Source: Vibrio echinoideorum
GTDB lineage: Bacteria > Pseudomonadota > Gammaproteobacteria > Enterobacterales > Vibrionaceae
Length of the DNA stretch: 64,000 nt
Assembly (NCBI RefSeq): GCF_024347455.1
Contig: NZ_AP025483.1
Span: 3,100,001 to 3,164,000, forward strand
Reading direction: 5' to 3'
Numbering within the stretch: the stretch's first letter is position 1; each line of letters begins with the position of its first letter. Position numbers and translations under genes: made by a program. The notes under the pieces were generated by a model, which saw only the letters and a list, made by a program, of their open reading frames with translations, was not told the origin of the DNA and ran no database searches. This document shows positions 58,301 to 64,000 of the stretch, one piece after another.

Positions 58301-59849
58301 ATATATAATCATCTGACCAACCTAAAAAACGAACCGAATTATTGGTTACGGTTAGCTCACTATTCACCCCTGTCCAACTTTGGATTGGCTCAGGGAACAG
58401 GTTACATACGTTGACTGGTATCTCAACCTCAGGAATTTCAAACGCAAAATACCCAACAGATTCATAAGCGCCATGCTTACGAGTGCTAAGAGAAGTAGCA
58501 TCTTCATCAAATGCAAACGTAAATTGGGATTCCCCACCATTAACGTACTGTTTGCAGTATCGCAACCACCCACCATCGCCACCATTTCGGGTTTGCTTAT
58601 TAGCAATAACACCGAACTTATTAAAGCTTTGATGTAGCGATATCTCATTATTTAAACACGACCACCCAATAGATTTCTCTGGCTCTATTTCAGTTTTTTG
58701 ATTGTATGTACCTGGCGCTTGATAAAACTCAATTTTCGATGATTGAGACTCGTCTTGGCCTGAAAACGTAGGGGCAGCTAAATAAGCAATTGTCTTAGGT
58801 GAAGATGTTGGCCCTTGCCTCCCGCGCTCTAAGGCAAGCTTAAATTTTTGGTTAGTTAAACCAGATATAGCTGTTGTAGCCCAATCTCGATCCTTGCCCT
58901 GAACCTGAGCCATTATCACAGGGTTGGTAATATTTCCAATTTGGTATGAAACGGTTTCCCAATCGGAGCTACCACACGCATTACCCTTACATTGCGCTTT
59001 GGAGGTTATGATATTTCCAGCTTCACCGTAGACTTTCGCACCATTTTGATCATAAAAAGTCAGCCTTCCCGGTTCAGTAACAAAATAATAAATAGGTGAC
59101 ATTCGATCTGTTGAACTATAACTCTCAGCCGATTCACTTTCTATTGTTGCGCCTTTCTTTGAGTCCCAAATAGTTGCAACACTGGCCTTTGTTGGTACGC
59201 TATTGGCGATGTCATCAGGGTTGATGGTCGACATTAAGAAAACGATCGGATTCTCATATTGATTCTGGAATAACAAGTTACAACCATGAGTACAATCCAT
59301 CCCTTCAACAGAGCCAAATTCATAAGATACGTCTTCTAACTCAGGACTCGGGTCGGGTTCTTCTTCTCCATCGGCGCACTCAACGACAACAGTATCTCCC
59401 GAAACTTGTAAAGTACCATTCCCCCCATTAATCCAAATTAGAGATGACTGTTTTTGTATATACCCCGCACCGGTATCAAGCTTGTAAATTAAGCGCCCAT
59501 ACTTACCATCATTAGATATAGGTTTGTAAACTAGCAGGACTCTTTCTCCTGGGCTCACACTCTCATCAGTTATCTTGGCAGCGCTACTAGTTACACTCGA
59601 CCATAAGACAACATCTGGTTTATTTGACTCAAGTATCACTGTAACTGTCTTTGGGTTTGGCACAGTAAAAGCAATAGAAAAGCCATCCTGTCTTTTTAAG
59701 TCGCTACATTGTTCAGGTGAGAAATCATCAGCTATCGCAACAAAAGAAGTTCCACATAAGGCAACCATGGTTGCACATAGCTTCAAAAAGTTAACATCAC
59801 AATGAGCATAATTTTTAAGTGTTCTGAAAAGACCAACCAAGAATTTCAT
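55389..59849 (-). CDS. mshQ: MSHA biogenesis protein MshQ, large predicted surface/adhesive protein
   Basis: A 1486-residue exported protein: long signal sequence (hydrophobic stretch near residues 24-40), then N-terminal beta-rich repeats, a beta-solenoid-like middle (about 625-780: VELVVPRLARVTFGTF, SGSQLNVIDEIRFSN, KVIFEGNNSMFKGFI) and a C-terminal MshQ/DUF6701 region ending WLRYNWRQLGDEDPS and GIYRGNDRVIYRGES. Three segments (about 175-265, 300-365, 405-475) resemble H-type lectin-like units (PIVFLMSTIN; PVIMAQVQGKDRDW; ESVGYFAFE). MshQ is encoded at the end of the MSHA pilus block and its role is not defined. ATG at 59849 has GGGAG five bases before it. The N-terminal half looks more AT-rich than the rest. 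Confidence 0.9.
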   Translation of the reverse strand: MKFLVGLFRTLKNYAHCDVNFLKLCATMVALCGTSFVAIADDFSPEQCSDLKRQDGFSIAFTVPNPKTVTVILESNKPDVVLWSSVTSSAAKITDESVSPGERVLLVYKPISNDGKYGRLIYKLDTGAGYIQKQSSLIWINGGNGTLQVSGDTVVVECADGEEEPDPSPELEDVSYEFGSVEGMDCTHGCNLLFQNQYENPIVFLMSTINPDDIANSVPTKASVATIWDSKKGATIESESAESYSSTDRMSPIYYFVTEPGRLTFYDQNGAKVYGEAGNIITSKAQCKGNACGSSDWETVSYQIGNITNPVIMAQVQGKDRDWATTAISGLTNQKFKLALERGRQGPTSSPKTIAYLAAPTFSGQDESQSSKIEFYQAPGTYNQKTEIEPEKSIGWSCLNNEISLHQSFNKFGVIANKQTRNGGDGGWLRYCKQYVNGGESQFTFAFDEDATSLSTRKHGAYESVGYFAFEIPEVEIPVNVCNLFPEPIQSWTGVNSELTVTNNSVRFLGWSDDYISRYLNNKSDDYPFYDESPSLRHAMQQYLMLGFDHANYDTLDKIYNNPVCEGQYGCDVGNNDSLNSLRKVDGANVVSIPTQTPSDSLILNAGNDNIALSCGPGSSLCSYQESGRNVDVTIEKNLASLTLNKWGSDYNVVRVKLKDGIYISNLDISNGNDVELVVPRLARVTFGTFKYSSGSTQFIFESGSQLNVIDEIRFSNRVEISSEDAYPIIYAPDAKVIFEGNNSMFKGFILADYLELNQSSIEGAVTARTTKFNSNVTIHKPDYSCPLPPLPTGSLVVTPKYSHVLTCEVAEVEFKIVDDDGNVINTVQDSFTASHTPNSTGKWCEDENGSSCSTSTGDYQSNFINGQKTLYLSSSKLESYGVSGNWNGETETTASKINFVPYKFDVDEQFVVAGMDYSVTAKVSSCNTQDSSLSQDYVGTPTVSLDIVQPVSGDYAISLLDYTPDFEVSDNGETTDTLSIQEAGQFKVTLIDSSFDCSEISGCPESGVDKLSGSFLINSRPWQFAVCTDSNSDGTSNKGSAFVAAGETFNVFAKPIKFTNDSSQLCNNSLVTQNYLISTAGVSATHTLDTPNNTGAVLGSLEPSNQLTQSSSDISLVDNGYKFKNLNYSEVGSFNFEVTEDSSSFYGKILGGFSASKSIGRFYPKYFLQKSPEWNVANQNDIAYLGQPYDSTVHQVYPMASGENSTGNALNNYQFFAPSLQANFRVLDDTSVDNEFLLDTIPGSWATSRKYWLLNDSAAVLKRVTDSDDVSRRDAPFNTSDANSTATNFGLTIEGTDPVSFTDSDPVTSSAAFPVQPPARYGRIALDDIGGNSSTTLTIPLRAEFWDGNEFVVNEDDDRSTFNGSNFCKQVIWTSNEVKTTLASLNGSGNVDDGEEDVTANQNTPSGADAPREQVRLWLRMDASTPLAQTGENPVACSGSDQDQPWLRYNWRQLGDEDPSTVVTFGIYRGNDRVIYRGESGLTGQ

Positions 59850-59851
59850 AA

Positions 59852-60280
59852 TTACTCCCTCACCCAAACTTCTTGAATACGCTGTACTTGGTTGATACCC
59901 GAACCACAAATGGCCGTTGATTCTATTTTGAAAAAGCCAACACCATCTAACACACCGATCTGACTACAAGTTAGTTGGTCTACAGTACAGATAGTCGACA
60001 TGCCGCTGCTCACTTGATTTGAATTTAAGTTGCTACAGACAGTGCTAACACTTGTTGAAACCGCAGGTGATACCGTCAAAGGATAAACTTGAGTGAGTGC
60101 CCACTCATTCGCGGAGTGTGCCAGCAGCCAAGCCTGTGTTCCAAGCTGCTTACGCGTCAATGTATCGTGATTTGACCACTGGACTTGCACTAAAGAAGTC
60201 GCTAGGAAGCCCATTACCACAATAACAAATACTGCAACGACCAAAACACTGCCTTGTTGAGATGATTTTCTATGGCGCAT
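59852..60280 (-). CDS. mshP: MSHA biogenesis protein MshP (PilX-like)
   Basis: A 142-residue bitopic protein with one N-terminal membrane helix (GSVLVVAVFVIVVMGFLATS) after a basic start, RHRKSSQQ. This resembles PilX-type minor pilin components that lack the strict FTLIE cleavage site. It has four cysteines (VSTVCSNLN, STICTVDQLTCSQIG). ATG at 60280 was chosen because it overlaps the mshO stop by 11 bases, a pattern that recurs in this cluster; the in-frame upstream ATG at 60295 is possible. Two bases separate its stop from mshQ's start. Confidence 0.88.
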   Translation of the reverse strand: MRHRKSSQQGSVLVVAVFVIVVMGFLATSLVQVQWSNHDTLTRKQLGTQAWLLAHSANEWALTQVYPLTVSPAVSTSVSTVCSNLNSNQVSSGMSTICTVDQLTCSQIGVLDGVGFFKIESTAICGSGINQVQRIQEVWVRE

Positions 60281-61010
60281 TGAGTACCTGCACATCTTGT
60301 TGGTAAACGCTTACTTCACTATTTTGCTCAAGCACGAGATCGATATGAATCACACCACCGCGCTGTAAGCTTGGCTCTTCATAACGAAAATTACTGTCAG
60401 CATAATTGATGCTATCCGCAACGGTGATTCCATTACGTTGAATTAGGCCTTTGTTCTGAACGCTATCATTCACTAAACAGTAACTCACCGAAGCACTCTC
60501 ATCGTAAATATAATGGCGTTGAGCAATAGACTGGCTGCTAAGGCTAACAGAGTTAGCGGTAAACACATTACTCGTGGAAACTAAACCTGAGACTGGAATC
60601 CGTTTAGTCGAACCAGCTCCATATTCAGAATAAGTGCTGGGATTAATAATGAGGTAATCGCCGGCATCTAACGTGGGCGAGTCTTGCCCGATAATAAAAT
60701 CAAGCTCATCCGTCGATTCGTCAAGGTGATAAAAGCCTGAGTATTTAATTGCGTAAAAGGTGAGACATTTTTGAGCAAAAGCCGAAGCAGGCATAATGCT
60801 CGAATCAAAACTGTTAGGAACCGCGTGGCTTATCTCTCGCGACATTTTCTCTACAACGAATTGCCCTTTTATTTGTACCTTTTGTCGGTCGATAGTTTCG
60901 ACATAACCTTTCATGCCATACTCAACAAAACCGGCAATTGCAAGACCGATGACGGCAACTACAACAATGGTTACGATCATTTCTATCAGAGTAAAACCAC
61001 GTTGTTTCAT
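60270..61010 (-). CDS. mshO: MSHA minor pilin MshO
   Basis: A 246-residue pseudopilin-like protein with a type IV prepilin leader, MKQRG followed by FTLIEMIVTIVVVAVIGLAI; PilD-type peptidase cleavage is predicted after Gly5, with Glu at mature position 5. The rest is a typical globular minor-pilin domain with cysteines (KCLTFYA, SYCLVND). Its ATG shares one base with the mshD stop (TAATG), so both are translationally coupled. It overlaps mshP. Confidence 0.92.
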   Translation of the reverse strand: MKQRGFTLIEMIVTIVVVAVIGLAIAGFVEYGMKGYVETIDRQKVQIKGQFVVEKMSREISHAVPNSFDSSIMPASAFAQKCLTFYAIKYSGFYHLDESTDELDFIIGQDSPTLDAGDYLIINPSTYSEYGAGSTKRIPVSGLVSTSNVFTANSVSLSSQSIAQRHYIYDESASVSYCLVNDSVQNKGLIQRNGITVADSINYADSNFRYEEPSLQRGGVIHIDLVLEQNSEVSVYQQDVQVLNAP

Positions 61011-61579
61011 TAGTAGTTCCCCTTATAGGCAATCACGCTGTAGCGGTTATTACCACCAAAGATTTGTACTTCAACGCGCTTCATCGTACCAATAGTATTA
61101 TCGTTAGTTCCGTCCATGTTTTGATCATAAACCACCGAAATCTCAACACGAAAATTGGCATAACTGCCTTCAATATTTTCGTCTAGGATATTGGCTAGTG
61201 GGTATTTAGTTGATGAAACGCAAGCTGACTCAGTAGTATCTGTGTACCAACAACCGATATAGTCATCGACATCATTGAAAGCTGCGGGGGTTGCCTCTGC
61301 CCCATCCACTCCGAGTTCATTGGGAGCAGAACAAGCGGTCGCACCTGCATCCCCACAGCGCACCAGACCACCATCAAAGTCACTATGTTCGTCAAAGCCA
61401 CGAGCTAAAATTTGATTCATCAAACTCTGACCTAAGGCTACGGAACGGTTTTGATATTGTGGGTCGGCCGAACTTGCCACTTGAGGTGCTAAAAAACTGG
61501 TAATCGTGACCATCGCAATACTCAGTACGATAATCACAATAATGCTCTCTATGAGAGTAAAACCACGGGAACGAATCAT
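61010..61579 (-). CDS. mshD: MSHA minor pilin MshD
   Basis: A 189-residue minor pilin with leader MIRSRG/FTLIESIIVIIVLSIAMVTI and a large cysteine-containing head (RCGDAGATACSAP, GCWYTD, ACVSSTKYPL). ATG at 61579 overlaps the mshC stop as ATGA and has AAGGGG seven bases before it; a GTG two codons upstream (61585) is a less likely start. Part of the mshC-D-O-P-Q string. Confidence 0.92.
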   Translation of the reverse strand: MIRSRGFTLIESIIVIIVLSIAMVTITSFLAPQVASSADPQYQNRSVALGQSLMNQILARGFDEHSDFDGGLVRCGDAGATACSAPNELGVDGAEATPAAFNDVDDYIGCWYTDTTESACVSSTKYPLANILDENIEGSYANFRVEISVVYDQNMDGTNDNTIGTMKRVEVQIFGGNNRYSVIAYKGNY

Positions 61580-62067
61580 AGACACGCCCCTTCACGCACA
61601 TAACCTTGAGAATTGATACAGACCTGGGCGCTATTACTTGAAGTGGTTGAGTTAATCGTAATGTTAACTCCAGCGCTCACCGAAGGGTTACCCAATAAGT
61701 CAAAATCGATAATGGTGTTGGTTGGAGAAAATGAGATATCGGATCCACGAACATAATCACTACGCGCATCGGCTTGTGATTTTTGAGCACTATTAGACAA
61801 GTTTAAACTGCAAGCAGTTACTGAACCTAGACAATCACTATTAACAGCAAGACGAAAGCTGCCATTAGCAGCGGAAACGTTTGATTGCATTCGGTTCACT
61901 TGAATTTGGCGAATAACGGAAATGGCCTGCTCTTGAGCAGTAAAAGTAGAAAAGCTAGAAGTGCCAACGAAGCGACTCGCAGCGAAAGTTGAAACAATAC
62001 CAAGGATAATAATAACGATGATCAGCTCTACCAGAGTAAAGCCGCTGGATTTGGGGCTGTTATCCAT
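61576..62067 (-). CDS. mshC: MSHA minor pilin MshC
   Basis: A 163-residue minor pilin. Leader ends SSG, then FTLVELIIVIIILGIVSTF; mature part has RQIQVNRMQSNVSAANGSF and cysteines DCLGSVTACSLN plus VCINSQGYVREGACL at the C-terminus, the last forming a probable disulfide. GTTAGAGGC lies before the ATG. It begins the minor pilin string after the mshA terminator; 151 bases separate it from mshA. Confidence 0.92.
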   Translation of the reverse strand: MDNSPKSSGFTLVELIIVIIILGIVSTFAASRFVGTSSFSTFTAQEQAISVIRQIQVNRMQSNVSAANGSFRLAVNSDCLGSVTACSLNLSNSAQKSQADARSDYVRGSDISFSPTNTIIDFDLLGNPSVSAGVNITINSTTSSNSAQVCINSQGYVREGACL

Positions 62068-62163
62068 AATGAGCCTCTAACTGCCTAGCGAATACTGATT
62101 ATACAAGATAACGAAGCTTACGATCTTATGTATATGAATAGTTTTGATATTTGTGTAGCAGAT

Positions 62164-62192
62164 GGAAAAAAGGCCAGCACAGGTGCTGGCCT
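62164..62192 (-). terminator. Terminator after mshA
   Basis: On the minus strand AGGCCAGCAC-CT-GTGCTGGCCT then TTTTTCC: 10-bp GC-rich stem and T-run, 27 bases after the mshA stop. It would let mshA be much more abundant than the downstream minor pilins. Confidence 0.93.
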
Positions 62193-62218
62193 AATAAAAC
62201 ACTGATATACAATTTGCT

Positions 62219-62695
62219 TTAGTTAGAAGAACAAATTGTATTTGTTCCCGTAGACACTACGTTTGCAGTAGCTGCCGTATTCGCATTAGTTGCTTGAGTG
62301 TATACAACACAGTTAGTCGTGTAGTTTGGAATACCAAAAGTTACTTGCGCTGGGTTTGAATTATCTACAGTTCCAATAAACTCAAAATCATCACCGATGC
62401 CTTGAACAATATTTGTAATGTCATTCTGAGTTGCGTTCGGGTAGCCAAAAGTAGTGTTGATTGTTGCACCACTAGCGCTCAGAGCACCAGAAGTGCTCTC
62501 AAAACCTTCAATTGCAGACTTACCATAAATAATACTTGCAGAGCCTTGAATTGCACCAGCTAAACCTTCAAGCGTTGCGTCTTTCGCATCATCTTGCAGG
62601 TTTAGGAAACGTGGTGCCGCAGTTACAGCAAGAATACCCAGAATAACAATTACAACCACTAGTTCAATTAGGGTGAAACCGCCTTGTCTTTTCAT
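62219..62695 (-). CDS. mshA: MSHA major pilin MshA
   Basis: A 158-residue type IVa-like pilin. Leader MKRQGG followed by [43 protein letters not shown] (quoted in part), so prepilin cleavage is after Gly6. The C-terminal D-region is set by two cysteines (TTNCVVYTQ and NTICSSN). The MSHA pilus mediates attachment to surfaces and is involved in biofilm formation in vibrios. AGAGAGC precedes the ATG. Small residues and tolerance to variation in the C-terminal half make it strain-variable. Confidence 0.95.
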   Translation of the reverse strand: MKRQGGFTLIELVVVIVILGILAVTAAPRFLNLQDDAKDATLEGLAGAIQGSASIIYGKSAIEGFESTSGALSASGATINTTFGYPNATQNDITNIVQGIGDDFEFIGTVDNSNPAQVTFGIPNYTTNCVVYTQATNANTAATANVVSTGTNTICSSN

Positions 62696-62730
62696 AGTTA
62701 AGCTCTCTCTATGTTTAATTTTACGCAGAC

Positions 62731-63306
62731 TTACTGCAAAGTTACGGTCACACGACCAGTTTTAATTTCGTAAACAAATTGGTGCTCGGTATTACCTTCT
62801 AACTGAATGTAAGTACACGTTGCATCACCTGAATTTGCTTGCGCTGAATATTTGTAATTTGAATCGCTATCAACATCTGAAACCGCACCAACTTTAGGTG
62901 GGTTCTGCAGTAAGTTTTCCATCAATTCAGAACAGGTTTGGTCTGAAATATCTTGTGGCGCTACGCCAGAGTTGTTATTCAGAGTCCATGGGTAGCCGTC
63001 TCGAAAGTCGGTTTCCACATTGTTGCTGTTCTTTGATCTTGTTAACCAAAAATCAACACCATCGTAGTTTACAGTATTGTATGTTTCAACACCAATCTTC
63101 TCAGATGGTCTTGCTTCAGCTTCCCATTGTGCTCTCGCCGACAAAACTGCGGTTGCAAAACCACCAGCAACACCTTCAATGCTTGATTTTTTGGCTTCAT
63201 CTGTCACGTCTAAGAAGCGAGGTAAAGCAGCTACCGCCAATAAACCAACGACGACAATAACGATGACCAATTCGACTAGGGAGAAACCCTTTTGATTTTT
63301 AAGCAT
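62731..63306 (-). CDS. mshB: MSHA minor pilin MshB
   Basis: A 191-residue pilin-like protein with leader MLKNQKG then [43 protein letters not shown] (in part), close to MshA in the N-terminal half but bigger, with cysteines in [10 protein letters not shown] and DATCTYIQ. In V. cholerae a second msh promoter is known ahead of mshB. Lies 35 bases before mshA and 79 after mshF. Confidence 0.93.
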   Translation of the reverse strand: MLKNQKGFSLVELVIVIVVVGLLAVAALPRFLDVTDEAKKSSIEGVAGGFATAVLSARAQWEAEARPSEKIGVETYNTVNYDGVDFWLTRSKNSNNVETDFRDGYPWTLNNNSGVAPQDISDQTCSELMENLLQNPPKVGAVSDVDSDSNYKYSAQANSGDATCTYIQLEGNTEHQFVYEIKTGRVTVTLQ

Positions 63307-63385
63307 TTTCTACCTACTCATCTAATTGTTAACGCGCATTATACATTTGCACACGTATAAAACCATAAAAACAGTGTCAATATTT

Positions 63386-63841
63386 TCACAAAGCCAAAAT
63401 ATTGGCTCTCACACTAAATCTTTCTTTTTTGAGTAATATATCTATCTGATACTTATCACTATAATGATAAAGGCAGTGAAATTGTATGTTATCACTTTTA
63501 TCTTCAATACTGGGAGAACTTAGCCCTAAAATGCTCTGTTGAGGAAACAATTGTTCCAGCCAATAATCGCAATCACGATCCGCCCCTTGAATCGGCTTTA
63601 CCCAACCTGTTCGGCTATAAACTCTCGATTGTTCTGAATCTTTTTTTAGCTGATTTCCCTTCAAAATATACTGTTGTTTGTACAGGTTTGCTTGCTCTAA
63701 AATCCGCTTACTCGCGACGATCAATGCCGTATTAGTCGCTTCTTCTTCGACGGTTTCCCATGCAGAAAGCAACCCTACAATTAGAAAAAGAATAACCACA
63801 CTCCAAATAACAAAACGTGAGCGTTGTAGGTTATTTAGCAT
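63386..63841 (-). CDS. mshF: MSHA biogenesis protein MshF
   Basis: A 151-residue bitopic protein with an N-terminal helix (FVIWSVVILFLIVGLLSAW) and a small periplasmic domain (DRDCDYWLEQLFPQQSILG; FHCLYHYSDKYQIDILLKKE). Its role is not defined but it is in all MSHA clusters between mshG and mshB. The start lies 3 bases after the mshG stop. It has a probable PilO/MshF-like fold (inference). Confidence 0.88.
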   Translation of the reverse strand: MLNNLQRSRFVIWSVVILFLIVGLLSAWETVEEEATNTALIVASKRILEQANLYKQQYILKGNQLKKDSEQSRVYSRTGWVKPIQGADRDCDYWLEQLFPQQSILGLSSPSIEDKSDNIQFHCLYHYSDKYQIDILLKKERFSVRANILAL

Positions 63842-63844
63842 TCC

Positions 63845-64000
63845 CTAGCCTTTGATTGCATCTAGCATTCCCCACATTGGTAGGAATATACCCAAAGCCA
63901 GAATCAGTACCATGCCAGCAACAACCACTAATAAAATCGGCTCAATCCTAGCGGTTAAGGTTTTCAAATCGTAGTCAACTTCTCGATCATAAAAATCTGA
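63845..64000 (-). CDS. mshG: MSHA biogenesis protein MshG, 3' end only
   Basis: Only the last 51 residues are in the window: YDREVDYDLKTLTARIEPILL, then a hydrophobic stretch (VVVAGMVLILALGIFLPMW) and the ending GMLDAIKG. This is the C-terminal end of a GspF/PilC-type inner-membrane platform protein; the last helix and the conserved PMW-x-M-L-D motif are family features. It is MshG by position before mshF. The rest is beyond the window. Confidence 0.9.
   Translation of the reverse strand, partial: SDFYDREVDYDLKTLTARIEPILLVVVAGMVLILALGIFLPMWGMLDAIKG

Noticed and set aside
58364..58648. Alternate-frame frames within mshQ
   Set aside because: Low-complexity shadows of the large AT-rich gene.

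Overview
The window is chromosomal DNA of a marine gammaproteobacterium, almost certainly a Vibrio (family Vibrionaceae). The evidence is the complete MSHA type IV pilus block (msh genes) followed by mreBCD, the lptD-surA-pdxA-rsmA-apaG-apaH-folA run, an MJ1255/VC2487-type glycosyltransferase, a TAXI-type TRAP transporter beside argR-mdh, and leuO near leuABCD. Intrinsic terminators are frequent and most starts have good AGGA-like ribosome binding sites. I see no rRNA, tRNA, insertion sequence, prophage or CRISPR array; this is mainly core genome.

Layout. 1-3.7 kb (minus strand): 5' end of an acyl-CoA synthetase, leuO, a glycosyltransferase and a PAP2 phosphatase. 3.7-8.9 kb (minus): a tetR-MFP-RND efflux operon whose regulator start codon lies inside a near-perfect 36-bp palindrome. 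9.1-14.3 kb (plus): leucine operon with a leader peptide (too short for ordinary ORF calling), an attenuator and leuABCD. 14.4-16.8 kb: DUF547, DUF924 and djlA. 17-23.8 kb (plus): outer-membrane assembly (lptD, surA), pdxA, rsmA, apaG, apaH. 23.8-27.9 kb (minus): folA, yjjB/yjjP, obgE, rpmA, rplU. 28-31.3 kb: ispB, a 63-residue unknown, mdh, argR. 31.6-36 kb (plus): TRAP transporter plus universal stress protein. 36.1-44.2 kb: 2-hydroxyacid dehydrogenase, rluA, atypical Nramp, rapA and a PIN-PhoH protein. 44.3-55.2 kb (minus): tldD, nitrilase, yhdP, rng, maf, mreD, mreC, mreB. 55.4-64 kb (minus): mshQ, P, O, D, C, A, B, F and the 3' end of mshG.

How they work together. The leucine operon is controlled by ribosome-mediated attenuation, and LeuO sits nearby as a global regulator. 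LptD, SurA, YhdP, MreBCD, the PAP2 protein and IspB serve envelope construction. RsmA, RluA, ObgE, L21, L27 and RNase G serve ribosome biogenesis. The MSHA block builds a surface pilus, with MshA separated from its minor pilins by a terminator that probably sets stoichiometry.

I did not find a wholly new multi-gene system. The most unusual signals are inside otherwise ordinary genes: a 16-residue insertion in the FolA Met20 loop that looks like a degenerate duplication of that loop; a 4 x 21-bp repeat in maf that copies the active-site heptad; an Nramp homologue lacking the DPGN metal-binding motif; a PDZ-like tail on the fused TRAP permease; and a very large MshQ with lectin-like repeats and a beta-solenoid-like segment.
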